Assembly (NCBI GenBank): GCA_902802045.1 | Contig: CADCKQ010000008.1 | Location: 1 to 64,000 of the forward strand | From: Oscillospiraceae bacterium | Lineage (GTDB): Bacteria; Bacillota; Clostridia; Oscillospirales; Oscillospiraceae | Reading direction: 5' to 3' | DNA length: 64,000 nt | Shown: piece after piece, positions 35,935 through 45,621 of the stretch | Position numbering within the stretch: the stretch's first letter is position 1 | How the letters are laid out: each line of letters opens with the position of its first letter | Notes under the pieces: model-generated | Seen by the model: only the letters and a program-made list of their open reading frames with translations | What the model was told of the DNA's origin: nothing | Database searches by the model: none | Translations under genes and position numbers: made by a program

Positions 35935-37203
35935 ATGAAAAAGTATTTAGCACTTCTCCTGGCTCTCTGTATGGTATTTGCACTTGCAGCCTGCGGACAG
36001 GCTGCAGCACCTGCACAGGAAGCCGCACCTGCACAGGAGGCCGCTCCTGCAGAAGAGCCCGCCGCAACAGGCGCCCTGAAGATCTGGGTCGCCGAGGCTG
36101 TCGTCGACTTCACTAAGGAGCAGGTCGCCAGCTTTATGGCTGACCATCCCGAATATGCCGGCTACACCGTCAGCGTCGAGCCCGTCGGCGAGGGTGACGC
36201 CGCCTCCAACATGCTGATGGATGTCGAAGCAGGCGCTGACATTTTCGGCTTCCCGCAGGACCAGCTGGCCCGTCTGGTTGCCGCTGATGCGCTGATTCCT
36301 CTGTCTGACGAGAACGCCGCTATCGTCGCTGACGAGAATGACGCAGGTTCCGTCGCTGCAGCCACAATGGCAGGCACTGTTTACGCCTACCCCCTGACCT
36401 CCGACAACGGTTACTTCCTCTACTACGATAAGTCCGTCATAAGCGATCCTTCCACACTCGAAGGAATAATTGCAGACTGCGAAGCAGCAGGCAAGAGCTT
36501 TTACTACGACCTGCGCAGCGGCTGGTACATGCCCGCATTCTTCTTCGGTGCCGGCTGCACCCTGACCTATGACACCGATGATTCCGGTGCCTTCACCAAA
36601 TGCAATATCGACTATGCTTCCGATGCAGGTCTCGGTGCTCTGAAAGCTCTGATTGCTCTGCACAAGTCTCCCGCTTTCGTCAACGGATCTTCTGTCTCTA
36701 ACGCCACCAACGCTGCCGCTATCATTGACGGTACCTGGGACGCTGATGCAGCCAAGGAACTTTTCGGTGAGAACTACGCCTGCGCAAAGCTCCCCACTGT
36801 TGAGATCAACGGCACTGCCACTCAGCTTGGCGGCTTCGGCGGATTCAAACTTCTGGGTGTAAAGCCTCAGACCGATGAGACCAAGCTCGCTCTCTGCGAC
36901 GACCTGGCCCTCTTCCTCTCCAGCGGTGATGTCCAGCTTGCCCGCTACAACGTTGTTTTCTGGGGCCCCTCCAACATCGCTGCCAAGGCTGATCCCGCTG
37001 TCCAGGCCGACGAGGCTCTGGCTGCACTCGGCGCTCAGCTCGCATTCACTGTGCCTCAGGGCCAGTACCCCGGTGAATACTGGAGCCTCTCAGAGGCACT
37101 CGGTGACGACATCATTGCCGGCAAATATGACACCGCTGACGATGCCGCGCTGATGGAAGCTCTGCAGAACTTCCAGGATACCTGCATTTCCTACGCAGGC
37201 TGA
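35935..37203 (+). CDS. sugar ABC transporter substrate-binding lipoprotein (maltose/maltodextrin type)
   Basis: A 422-residue extracellular solute-binding protein anchored by lipidation at C20 (lipobox LAAC). An AAPAQEAAPAQ linker precedes the two-lobed domain, which starts LKIWVAEAVVDFTKEQV and contains the MalE-like VDVEAGADIFGFPQDQLARL and YAYPLTSDNGYFLYYDKSV blocks. Codons are strongly biased (GCC, CTG, GAC), suggesting high expression. It feeds the two permeases encoded next; the amylase at the end of the operon argues for starch-derived oligosaccharides. Confidence 0.92.
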   Translation: MKKYLALLLALCMVFALAACGQAAAPAQEAAPAQEAAPAEEPAATGALKIWVAEAVVDFTKEQVASFMADHPEYAGYTVSVEPVGEGDAASNMLMDVEAGADIFGFPQDQLARLVAADALIPLSDENAAIVADENDAGSVAAATMAGTVYAYPLTSDNGYFLYYDKSVISDPSTLEGIIADCEAAGKSFYYDLRSGWYMPAFFFGAGCTLTYDTDDSGAFTKCNIDYASDAGLGALKALIALHKSPAFVNGSSVSNATNAAAIIDGTWDADAAKELFGENYACAKLPTVEINGTATQLGGFGGFKLLGVKPQTDETKLALCDDLALFLSSGDVQLARYNVVFWGPSNIAAKADPAVQADEALAALGAQLAFTVPQGQYPGEYWSLSEALGDDIIAGKYDTADDAALMEALQNFQDTCISYAG

Positions 37204-37266
37204 TAATTGACTATTTCAAGGCAGGGCATAATTGTTGCCCTGCCTTGCTTGTAAAGGGGAGATAAT

Positions 37267-38652
37267 ATGGACGAAAAAAAACGGGGGAATTTCGGCTTTT
37301 TAAAATGGCTGGGCAATGATCTGAAGGATATTGGTCAGACCTTTGCCCGCGGAGATTGGAAGACCAGGCTCTCCTTCCTCATCATGGGCTTCGGCCAGCT
37401 TTGCCGGGGCCAGATCGTGCGCGGTTTGTCATTGCTGGCGCTGCAGGGCGGTCTGCTGTATTTCATTTTCGGCTTCGGCTGGCAGTATCTGACAAAGATC
37501 CTGACGCTGGGCACTGTCGAGACGCACCGTGAAGGCCGCGTTACTGTATACGGGCATAACAGCTTTTTCATTCTTCTCTACGGCATTCTGGTCATCGTAG
37601 CCGTGCTCGCGCTGATCTATCTGTGGCGTTTGAACCTGCGGCAGAACCGGGACGCTGAACACCTTCTGTCCATTGGAAAACGGCTGCCAAGCAATAAGGA
37701 GGATCTGGGTTCGCTATTAGACAAGAACTTTGACAAGACCCTGCTCGCACTTCCTGTTCTTGGTATCTTCATTTTCACGGTGTTGCCGATCATCTTCATG
37801 ATCTGCATTGCCTTTACCAATTATGATGTTACCCACCAGCCGCCTTCCAAGCTCTTTACATGGGTCGGCCTGCAGAACTTCAAAGAACTGTTCGGCATCG
37901 GAGGCACAGGAAACTTCGGCGGCACTTTCTTTTACGTGCTTGGCTGGACTTTGCTCTGGGCTTTCTTTGCAACCTTCCTTACATATTTTCTTGGAATGGC
38001 GGTCGCGATACTGATAAACAAAAAAGGCATAAAGCTAAAAAAACTCTGGCGTACGATTCTGGTGCTCACTATCGCTGTGCCTCAGTTCGTGTCTCTGCTT
38101 TATGTGGGCAAGATGTTCGCAGTGGACGGCCTGGTCAATGCCTTCCTGATGAGATGGGGCTGGATCAGCACTCCGATCAACTTCTGGGCGAACGCAACGA
38201 GCGCGCGAGTGCTGATCATACTTATCAACCTCTGGATCGGTATTCCCTATACGATGCTGATCGTAACTGGCCTGCTGATGAATATCCCTGCGGAGCTCTA
38301 CGAGAGCGCGCGCATTGACGGCGCCAACGCTTTTCAGTCTTTCCGTAAGATCACACTGCCGTATATGCTCTTTGTCACCGGCCCCTTCCTGCTCACGCAG
38401 TTCATCGGCAATCTCAATAATTTTAACGTCATATTCCTGCTGAACCAGGGCAACCCGAAGAGCCTGGAACTGACAAACAACGCCGGCGCGACCGACCTTC
38501 TGGTCACCTGGCTCTACAAAATGACGATCAACGACTCCAACTACAAGATCGCGGCAGTCATCGGTATCATGGTCTTCATCGTCACTGCGGTGATCTCCCT
38601 GATCGTGTACAACGTTCTGCCGTCCGTCAAAGATGAGGAGGGATTCCAATAA
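37267..38652 (+). CDS. maltodextrin-type ABC permease, MalF-like
   Basis: A 461-residue inner membrane protein. The N-terminal ~160 residues (FLIMGFGQLCRGQIVRGLSLL...) form the extra spans found in Gram-positive MalF/GanP proteins, followed by the six-span permease with the EAA-loop ELYESARIDGANAFQSFRKITLPYM near residue 345. ATG follows AAAGGGGAG. The downstream permease starts on its last base pair (overlap of one base). Confidence 0.93.
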   Translation: MDEKKRGNFGFLKWLGNDLKDIGQTFARGDWKTRLSFLIMGFGQLCRGQIVRGLSLLALQGGLLYFIFGFGWQYLTKILTLGTVETHREGRVTVYGHNSFFILLYGILVIVAVLALIYLWRLNLRQNRDAEHLLSIGKRLPSNKEDLGSLLDKNFDKTLLALPVLGIFIFTVLPIIFMICIAFTNYDVTHQPPSKLFTWVGLQNFKELFGIGGTGNFGGTFFYVLGWTLLWAFFATFLTYFLGMAVAILINKKGIKLKKLWRTILVLTIAVPQFVSLLYVGKMFAVDGLVNAFLMRWGWISTPINFWANATSARVLIILINLWIGIPYTMLIVTGLLMNIPAELYESARIDGANAFQSFRKITLPYMLFVTGPFLLTQFIGNLNNFNVIFLLNQGNPKSLELTNNAGATDLLVTWLYKMTINDSNYKIAAVIGIMVFIVTAVISLIVYNVLPSVKDEEGFQ

Positions 38653-39494
38653 TGAAAAGAAGGAAACGTATTGTAAACACGATATGTTATATCGTTCTCA
38701 TACTGATCAGCGTCATATGGCTGTTCCCCTTCTTCGGGCTTGTGCTGCAGTCCTTCCGCGGCGAGAGTGGCGGCATGGTCAGCTATCTTGTCCCGCAAGA
38801 ATGGTCTATGAAGAATTATCAGTTCCTATTCGGAAGTAACAGCAAATTCCTGAAATGGTACAGTAACACTCTGATTATCGCACTCTTTGTGTCGGTCCTG
38901 CAGACCATAGTGATCATCAGCGTCAGCTACGCGCTGAGCCGCATGCGTTTTAACGGCCGCAAGGCACTGATGAACATATGGCTGGTGCTGGGCATGTTCC
39001 CGGGCTTCCTCACGATGATTTGCCTGTACTTCCTGCTTAAGGCCCTGCACCTGACCGAAGCCGGCGCCATCCCGGGCTTGATCCTCATCTCGGTGGCCAG
39101 CTCCGGTATGGGCTATTACGTCTGTAAGGGATACTTCGATACGATTCCGAGAGCACTGGACGAGGCCGCCATCATCGACGGCGCGACCCGCGCGCAGATT
39201 CTTTGGAAGATGATCATCCCCATGTCCAAGCCGATCATTATTTACACCGCGCTGGTAGCATTCATGGCTCCTTGGTGCGACTATATCTTCGCCTCCTACG
39301 TGGCCTTTGGCTACGAGAACAGCTACAACGTAGCTGTCGCAATGACACGATGGGTCTGGACGAATGACTACCAGGGCTTTTTTACCAGGTTCTGCGCCGG
39401 AGGCATTCTTGTCGCAATTCCTGTAACCGTACTGTTCATGTCACTGCAGAAATACTATGTTGAAGGTGTGACAGGCGGCGCAGTAAAAGGATGA
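38652..39494 (+). CDS. maltodextrin-type ABC permease, MalG-like
   Basis: A 280-residue permease with six spans and the EAA motif ALDEAAIIDGATRAQILWKMIIPMS near residue 175. It forms a heterodimer with the MalF-like subunit. No ATPase gene of the MsmK/MalK class is present in this operon, so the importer probably uses a shared ATPase encoded elsewhere. It overlaps the amylase gene by 4 bases. Confidence 0.94.
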   Translation: MKRRKRIVNTICYIVLILISVIWLFPFFGLVLQSFRGESGGMVSYLVPQEWSMKNYQFLFGSNSKFLKWYSNTLIIALFVSVLQTIVIISVSYALSRMRFNGRKALMNIWLVLGMFPGFLTMICLYFLLKALHLTEAGAIPGLILISVASSGMGYYVCKGYFDTIPRALDEAAIIDGATRAQILWKMIIPMSKPIIIYTALVAFMAPWCDYIFASYVAFGYENSYNVAVAMTRWVWTNDYQGFFTRFCAGGILVAIPVTVLFMSLQKYYVEGVTGGAVKG

Positions 39495-41077
39495 AGAAAC
39501 TCATTCTTTCAGTATTAATACTGTCACTTATACTGTCAGGCTGCGCGAAAACGCAGCCTGAGTCTTCATCAATTATATCGATCGACGATGACTACCGTAC
39601 TGCTTATCAGGTTTTCGTATACTCTTTCTGTGACTCGAACGGAGACGGGATCGGAGATCTTAAAGGGCTTGAATCAAAACTCGATTACATAGGGGATAAG
39701 GGCATGGGCTTTGACAGGATATGGACTCTTCCTGTATTCCCATCCCCGAGTTATCACAAATACGATGTTGCGGATTATACGGATATCGATCCGGAATACG
39801 GAACATTGGAAGATTTCGATTCCCTTGTCTCAAAATGTTCGGAAAGAGGAATCGACCTTATTCTCGATCTGCCTGTAAATCACACTTCATCTGAGCATCC
39901 GTGGTTTGTTTCTGCCTGCAATTATCTGAAGAGTCTCGCCCCGGGGGCTGAGCCTTCTTCAGAAAAAAATCCTTATTATGATTACTATAATTTTTCAAGA
40001 GATCCGAGAGACGGGTATACGAACATAGAGGGGACATCCTGGTACTATGAGTCGAGATTTGTCTCTTCAATGCCTGATCTGAATCTCTCGAGCGACAGGG
40101 TTAAAAATGAATTGGAAGAAATACTTGAGTTCTGGCTGAAACGCGGTGTTTCGGGCTTCAGGCTCGATGCCTGCACGTCTTTCTATACGGGAGACAGTAC
40201 GAAGTCCATCGAATTTCTGACCTGGCTGAACGCTAAGGCAAAGGAGATCGATCCTTCATGCTATCTTGTCGGTGAAGTCTGGGCGGACCAGACTTCCTAT
40301 GCACTGTATTATGAAAGCGGCATAGATTCTGTTTTTGATTTTCAGTTTTCAGGAGCTGAGGGTATAATCGCGCGGGTCGTCAATGGTACAGCACCGGCAT
40401 CTCTGTACGCAACAGCTATGGAGTCCGAGGAGAAGCTCTATGCTTCATACAACGAAAACTATATAAATGCGCCGTTTTATACGAATCACGATATGGCACG
40501 CTCGGCAGGTTATTATGCATGGGACGACGGCACAAAGACTAAGATAGCAGGAGCCCTGAATCTTCTTATGGGGGGATGCAGCTATACATACTATGGCGAA
40601 GAACTGGGAATGAAAGGTTCAGGTAAAGACGAGAATAAGCGGGCGCCCATGTATTGGAGCGATGATCCCGAATATATCGGGTTATGCGGCGGTCCGAAAG
40701 AAATGGACAGGTTTGAGATGAAGTTCCCGTCTTTGGAAGATCAGCAAAAGGATCCTCTCTCTGTGTTCAACTATTATAAACAAGCAGTCCATATAAGAAG
40801 AGCATATCCGCAGATCGCAAGGGGAAGGACTGTTGCAGAAGCTTCGCTATGCAGCGATACAGCCTGTGGTTTCTACAAAATATCAGAGAAGTATGGGAAT
40901 ATCCTTACGGTTATAAATCTGTCGGAAAATGAAAAAACATTCCAGCTCGACGGCGCGGGTGCTGAATACACTGAGATATCTGAACAGCTCAATACATCAG
41001 ATGAGAGATCCTCAATAGAAGGGACACTGCTTACCGTTCCCGCATACGGGATAGTGATCCTGGAGAAAAAAGGATAA
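39491..41077 (+). CDS. GH13 alpha-amylase, lipoprotein
   Basis: A 528-residue enzyme exported and lipid-anchored at C18 (lipobox LSGC). The catalytic barrel has region I DLPVNHTS, region II GFRLDA with nucleophile D226, region III GEVWAD with acid/base E262, and region IV TNHD with D334. A C-terminal beta domain ends the protein. It would cut alpha-1,4-glucans outside the membrane to fragments taken up by the adjoining importer. Coupled to the MalG-like gene by an ATGA overlap. Codon bias is weaker than in the transporter genes, hinting at a different origin of this gene. Confidence 0.93.
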   Translation: MKKLILSVLILSLILSGCAKTQPESSSIISIDDDYRTAYQVFVYSFCDSNGDGIGDLKGLESKLDYIGDKGMGFDRIWTLPVFPSPSYHKYDVADYTDIDPEYGTLEDFDSLVSKCSERGIDLILDLPVNHTSSEHPWFVSACNYLKSLAPGAEPSSEKNPYYDYYNFSRDPRDGYTNIEGTSWYYESRFVSSMPDLNLSSDRVKNELEEILEFWLKRGVSGFRLDACTSFYTGDSTKSIEFLTWLNAKAKEIDPSCYLVGEVWADQTSYALYYESGIDSVFDFQFSGAEGIIARVVNGTAPASLYATAMESEEKLYASYNENYINAPFYTNHDMARSAGYYAWDDGTKTKIAGALNLLMGGCSYTYYGEELGMKGSGKDENKRAPMYWSDDPEYIGLCGGPKEMDRFEMKFPSLEDQQKDPLSVFNYYKQAVHIRRAYPQIARGRTVAEASLCSDTACGFYKISEKYGNILTVINLSENEKTFQLDGAGAEYTEISEQLNTSDERSSIEGTLLTVPAYGIVILEKKG

Positions 41078-41135
41078 ACAGGGATATCAAAAAAATTTAC
41101 GTAAAATAATTATGGTAAACTAATCAGAGCAAATT

Positions 41136-41161
41136 AAAACCACCCTTGGGAGGGTGGTTTT
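41136..41161. terminator. bidirectional terminator
   Basis: AAAACCACCC and GGGTGGTTTT form a 10-base stem with a 6-base loop, with A and T runs on both sides. It sits between the convergent amylase and FAH-family genes. Confidence 0.9.
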
Positions 41162-41165
41162 ATAT

Positions 41166-42008
41166 TTATCCGACTGTATTTTCCAGAACTCCGATCCCGT
41201 CGATCTCACATCGGACGACGTCACCGGGTTTGAGGAACGTCGGTGGATCCATTCCCATTCCGACCCCGGATGGAGTACCCATTGCGATTACCGTTCCTGC
41301 CTTCAGCGTAATGCCCTGCGTCAGATCCGCGATCGCCCCTTCAATGGTCTGTATCATCCGGGAGGTTATGCTCTTCTGCCTGAGTTCTCCATTTACAAAG
41401 CACCTGATGCCTAGTGCGTAAATATCTCCAAGCTCATCCGGCGTTACGATGCAGGGTCCCATTGCCGTAAACCCGTCAAGGCTCTTGCCTACATACCACT
41501 GTTTGTGCCGCGTCTGCAGATTTCTGGCGCTGATATCGTTGAATACGGTATAACCGAATACATATTTGAGTGCCTCTGCCGGTTTTACGTTTTTTGCGTC
41601 CTTTCCCAGAACAACTCCCAGCTCGACCTCATAATCGAGGCTGTCAACGTATCCGGGATAGCTTGGTATCAGTGCGCCCGGGCCAATAGCCTCGCTGCAG
41701 CGTTTTGCAAAGTATATCGTATACGGGCGCTCACCGCCGAAGGCTTCTTTCGAGAACTTGCCCGCCTCTGCAGCGTGATCGGAATAGTTTATCCCGAGAC
41801 ACATGATATCCTGTCTCGGATGCACGATTGGGGAGAGCAGCGTGTAACCCGAAAGGGCAGCCCCGAGCGAAAGAGAATCTCCAGAACCTGGCGCAAAACC
41901 ATCTATCAGCTCGTTCATGTCCTTAAAACCGGTGACTTCATAAAGTGCTCCGTCTTTTTCAGCGGCCGGTATCTCTTTTCCTTTGAATAATACGGTGTAA
42001 AGCTTCAC
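41166..42008 (-). CDS. fumarylacetoacetate hydrolase family protein
   Basis: A 280-residue protein. The C-terminal FAH domain has CLGINYSDHAAE, DYEVELGVVLGKDAKNV (metal-binding E-x-E-type residues), GYTVFNDISARNLQ, KSLDGFTAMGPCIV and GTPSGVGMG. Family members hydrolyse or decarboxylate 2-oxo acids such as fumarylpyruvate, oxaloacetate or 2-hydroxyhepta-2,4-diene-dioate. The specific substrate is unknown. The gene lies 3 bases after lgt in the same minus-strand operon. Confidence 0.9.
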   Translation of the reverse strand: MKLYTVLFKGKEIPAAEKDGALYEVTGFKDMNELIDGFAPGSGDSLSLGAALSGYTLLSPIVHPRQDIMCLGINYSDHAAEAGKFSKEAFGGERPYTIYFAKRCSEAIGPGALIPSYPGYVDSLDYEVELGVVLGKDAKNVKPAEALKYVFGYTVFNDISARNLQTRHKQWYVGKSLDGFTAMGPCIVTPDELGDIYALGIRCFVNGELRQKSITSRMIQTIEGAIADLTQGITLKAGTVIAMGTPSGVGMGMDPPTFLKPGDVVRCEIDGIGVLENTVG

Positions 42009-42011
42009 GGG

Positions 42012-42890
42012 TCATGCCTCCTTTTCAGCTGTGTCTGTCATTTCCTGCGGAAATGATTTTTTCCTGTTTATGATGAGCATTACGGCCGAGAATACGACAA
42101 GTATCGCAGCGAGCAGCTGTGAGACTCTGATATCGGTGTGCCCGATATAAAGGCTGTCTGTCCTCAGACCTTCTATCCAGAACCTGCCTATCCCATAGAG
42201 AAGGAAATACAGGAGGGTAAAGTGCCCGTCGTATTTTCTCCTGTTCTTTTTGAGCAGCACACACAAAAAAATGAAAATGCACAGATTCCAGAGACTTTCA
42301 TAAAGAAAGGTGGGATGAACAAAGATCGTATTGCCTGAGGGATCTGTAAGACCCATGCGGCAAAAGATGCCGGTTTCTGCTCCGAAGGCTTCGCGGTTAA
42401 AGAAATTGCCCCACCTCCCGAAGATCTGGCCTATCAGAAGGCCCATGATAATCAGATCGAGCATAGCGAAAGGTTTGATCTTTTTGACCTTGCAGACAAT
42501 GAGCAGAGTTATCACTCCTGCTATTATGCCGCCGTAAATCGCAAGTCCGCCGTTCCAGAAAGCAAGGAGCTCATTCGGGTGAAGGGAATAATAATCCCAC
42601 TGAAATGCGACAAAATATGCTCTTGCTCCGAGTATGCCGATCGGCATTACAAAAAGAATCACGTCGTAGACATTGTCGGATTTGAGGGAAAACTTCTTCG
42701 CGTTTGCAGAGCAGAAGAGGATAGCTATGAGAAACCCGAGCCCTATGACTATACCGTAGAGATATATGTTCCTGCCGAAGACCGTGATATAAGCAGGAGG
42801 ATCTATGGTCAGATTCCCAAGCATCGGAAAGCTGATAACGGAGTCCCTCTGTATCGTATCAAAAAGAAGCAAAAAGAAGTTATCAGACAT
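42012..42890 (-). CDS. lgt: prolipoprotein diacylglyceryl transferase
   Basis: Lgt adds diacylglycerol to lipobox cysteines; many substrates are encoded in this window. Seven spans are visible with YGIVIGLGFLIA, GARAYFVAFQ, the signature GRWGNFFNREAFG (about residues 140-155) and the C-terminal GIGRFWIEGLRTDSL. The ATG at 42890 is preferred to 42899 because GGAG lies 9 bases before it but directly abuts the other. It overlaps the M16 gene. Confidence 0.93.
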   Translation of the reverse strand: MSDNFFLLLFDTIQRDSVISFPMLGNLTIDPPAYITVFGRNIYLYGIVIGLGFLIAILFCSANAKKFSLKSDNVYDVILFVMPIGILGARAYFVAFQWDYYSLHPNELLAFWNGGLAIYGGIIAGVITLLIVCKVKKIKPFAMLDLIIMGLLIGQIFGRWGNFFNREAFGAETGIFCRMGLTDPSGNTIFVHPTFLYESLWNLCIFIFLCVLLKKNRRKYDGHFTLLYFLLYGIGRFWIEGLRTDSLYIGHTDIRVSQLLAAILVVFSAVMLIINRKKSFPQEMTDTAEKEA

Positions 42891-44184
42891 TTCCGGCATC
42901 TCCGTTCTTTACGGGATTAATAACGGACATGGCAAGCCTGTCATCCGAGAGATTTTCTTTTATGAAATCCAGGCAGTCCCCGGGCATTACGGAATCAAGG
43001 CACTGCGCGGATATCATCGGATCATATCCGGAAAACATTCCGTCCATAAGACTGAGACATACTCCTTCAAAGTCTTCCAGACTCTTGATCAGACTGCCGT
43101 ACAGAGCTCTCTTTATACGTTTGAAATAGCTCTCCTCTATGCCGTTTTCGCAGACATCTTTTACGGCTTCCCTGAATCTTTCAAATACAGCCGAGGGGTC
43201 TCTGGATTCACCTTCAATAAATATCGTTCCGAGATCGCAGGAGAAGTCCGTATCATAGCCGAAACCGGGATTCAGCAGACCCTTTTTGTACAGACCGTTA
43301 TAGAATCCGGACGAGGTGCCCAAAAGGAGATTGAGAGACAGCGTCGCGGTAAGCTTCTGTTTCAGCAGCAGATCTCCATGTTCCGGTTTTATCTTTGAAC
43401 CGAACAGAAACTGGGGAAGAGAGACTTCCATAGCTTCTTCCCTGAACCTTTCATGGGGAACAGTGCCTTCATCAGGACCGAAATCAGCTTCGGGCATTGT
43501 TCCGCATTCTGCAGTGACCGTTTCAAGAGCTATGTCGTATATTTTCTCCGCCTCTACAGGTCCCTCGACTATCAAAACCATATTGATCGGGTTATAGAAG
43601 ACCCTGTGGCAGTCATATAGAGTTTGGTCTGTGATACCTGCAATCGATTCCACAGTACCTGCGATCTCGTCTCTGATGGGATGGGAGCTGTAGAGAAGCT
43701 TTAAAAAATTGTAGTAGATCCTGTTTCCCGGACTGTCTTCTCCCATCATGATCTCCTGCCCGATTATGCCCTGCTCCTTTTGAACAGTTTCAGCCGTGAA
43801 ATAAGGAGTAGAAACGAATTTGAGAAGCATTCGCAGATTCTCTTCAAAAGACTCTGTGCTCTCAAAGTAGTAACAGGTGACATCCGAAGCAGTAAAAGCG
43901 TTCGGATTTGCTCCGTTTGCAGCGAGTACTTCCAGTGCGTTTTCTCCGTCGGGCATATCGAACATCTTGTGCTCCAGAAAGTGGGCGATGCCTGCCGGGG
44001 TATCAATAAGCTCTCCGTCAAGTCTGAAGCGCCTCCAGGCTCCACCGTAGCGGGTCGCAAAAACGGCATATCCCGTCACGAACTCAGGCTTTTCTATAAC
44101 TTTAATCCTGAGACCGTTGGGAAGCACGCCGGAAAAGACCTTCTCGCCAATACGGGTATAATCTTTATGCTCCATGTTATTCAT
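42883..44184 (-). CDS. M16 family metallopeptidase, catalytic-type subunit (YmfH-like)
   Basis: About 433 residues from ATG 44184, which follows GGAGGG by 8 bases. The inverted zinc motif HFLEH (H68-H72) and a downstream glutamate-rich helix (KEQGIIGQEI) mark an active pitrilysin-type subunit. The partner gene upstream lacks this motif, a heterodimer arrangement like mitochondrial processing peptidase. Such pairs are common in Bacillota; some cut signal peptides or modify RiPPs, but no precursor gene is seen here. Overlaps the partner gene by 8 bases. Confidence 0.9.
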   Translation of the reverse strand: MNNMEHKDYTRIGEKVFSGVLPNGLRIKVIEKPEFVTGYAVFATRYGGAWRRFRLDGELIDTPAGIAHFLEHKMFDMPDGENALEVLAANGANPNAFTASDVTCYYFESTESFEENLRMLLKFVSTPYFTAETVQKEQGIIGQEIMMGEDSPGNRIYYNFLKLLYSSHPIRDEIAGTVESIAGITDQTLYDCHRVFYNPINMVLIVEGPVEAEKIYDIALETVTAECGTMPEADFGPDEGTVPHERFREEAMEVSLPQFLFGSKIKPEHGDLLLKQKLTATLSLNLLLGTSSGFYNGLYKKGLLNPGFGYDTDFSCDLGTIFIEGESRDPSAVFERFREAVKDVCENGIEESYFKRIKRALYGSLIKSLEDFEGVCLSLMDGMFSGYDPMISAQCLDSVMPGDCLDFIKENLSDDRLAMSVINPVKNGDAGNV

Positions 44185-45469
44185 TATCCGAACCCTCCGT
44201 ACCTTTGAGGAAATAAATCTGGTCGCACACGACACTGTTTGCCACTTCGACCACATCGTCTTTGCTGACGTTCATAAGGTCTTCTATCCGGTCGTTCGGT
44301 GAAATATCTTCGCCTTCAAGCATTCTCTGGAAATAAAATCCTTCAAGAGACTGGGGACTGTCAGAGACCATGCGGTATGAGGAACTGAGGCCTGCTCTTG
44401 CAGCGGAGAACTCATAGTCGGAGATCTCTCCTCTTTTTACGGCTTCGAGCTGGGCAAATATCTCGTCCCTGGCTTTCTCATAGTTGGAGGAGTCTATGCC
44501 GGAGTTGACAAGCATAATCCCTTTGGCTACATCCGTAAAGGAACTTGCATAATAGGCAAGCGACAGCTTCTCTCTCACGTTCATGAAAAGCTTGGATGTA
44601 ACGGTCCCGCCGAAGATCGCGTTGAACAATGAGATAGCTGCAACATTTCTTTCCTCCATGCACTCACCGAGGCGGAAACCTATTGAAAGCTTGCCCTGGC
44701 CGACATCAAGAACTTCTTCGGTGTATCTCGGAGCTTCCTCAACGGAATTCATGCGCACGTCTGTTCCGATATCGGTGTTTATGTTTCCGCGCGGCAGAGT
44801 GAAAAGAGACTCCGAGAGGCGGCAAGCAATCTCATCGGGATCTTCCGAGCCCACAAAGAAGATTTCTATCGGGCTCTCTGAGAGAAGCTTCCTGAAATGC
44901 TTGGTCAGTTTGGTATAATAAATGCTCTCTGCCTGCTTCTCTTCACCGATCGAGCTTACACCGTAGTCTTCAAAGGCGCACATCTCTTCTATACATCTGG
45001 ATACGGCGTATGTGCGCTTGTCATTTATACGGCTGCGAATACGGTCCAGGAGAACAGTTTTTTCCTGTTCGACATAGTCGGGAAGAAGCAGACCCCCTCT
45101 TGTAACCGGGTTTAAAAGCATTTCACAGGTAAGCGATATTACGTCCCCGGTTACGGATTCACCTGAGGGAAGATATTTCGCATCCGGGAAGTAAGAGGCA
45201 AAGCCGACGGAATGTATCTCACCCGTCTTCCTGACCGTGGGATTAACACCGGACCCGTACAACTCCTCCATACGTGCAGAAAGCTTCTCCATATCGGGAT
45301 ATGACGAGCTGCCCCTCGAAAGAACAGAGACAACTGCCGCATCGGAAGACGCGTCTTCCCTTGTAAGCTGGGAAAGAAGACTCACAGTAAACAGAGAAGT
45401 CTTGAATTTATCGCCGGTAAGACAGTTGAGAGCAACTCCCGGCATTATTTCATTTCTTGAAAAAATCAT
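44177..45469 (-). CDS. M16 family metallopeptidase, non-catalytic-type subunit (YmfF-like)
   Basis: About 430 residues from ATG 45469 (GGGGTG 7 bases upstream). The fold is that of M16 peptidases: an N-terminal domain with MEELYGSGVNPTVRKTGE and a second domain with FNAIFGGTVTSKLFMNVREKLSLAYYASSF. No HxxEH is present, so it should be the structural or substrate-gripping partner of the next gene. First gene of the operon that continues to lgt and the FAH-family gene. Confidence 0.88.
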   Translation of the reverse strand: MIFSRNEIMPGVALNCLTGDKFKTSLFTVSLLSQLTREDASSDAAVVSVLSRGSSSYPDMEKLSARMEELYGSGVNPTVRKTGEIHSVGFASYFPDAKYLPSGESVTGDVISLTCEMLLNPVTRGGLLLPDYVEQEKTVLLDRIRSRINDKRTYAVSRCIEEMCAFEDYGVSSIGEEKQAESIYYTKLTKHFRKLLSESPIEIFFVGSEDPDEIACRLSESLFTLPRGNINTDIGTDVRMNSVEEAPRYTEEVLDVGQGKLSIGFRLGECMEERNVAAISLFNAIFGGTVTSKLFMNVREKLSLAYYASSFTDVAKGIMLVNSGIDSSNYEKARDEIFAQLEAVKRGEISDYEFSAARAGLSSSYRMVSDSPQSLEGFYFQRMLEGEDISPNDRIEDLMNVSKDDVVEVANSVVCDQIYFLKGTEGSDNE

Positions 45470-45562
45470 GAGACTGCACCCCAATTGAATAATAAAATAT
45501 TATACCACGCACTATGCTGCTTTGTCAGCATTTTATTGTGCATGCCTGTTAAGAAAATATAC

Positions 45563-45591
45563 TTGACACCCGTATACTTTTGTTATATAAT
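45563..45591 (+). promoter_or_regulatory. promoter of the ylxM-ffh-rpsP-khpA-trmD operon
   Basis: TTGACA (45563-45568) and TATAAT (45586-45591), 17 bases apart: full consensus. Leader length is about 25 bases. Confidence 0.85.
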
Positions 45592-45621
45592 CCCTCAGTC
45601 GGTTAAAAAGGACAGATAATT

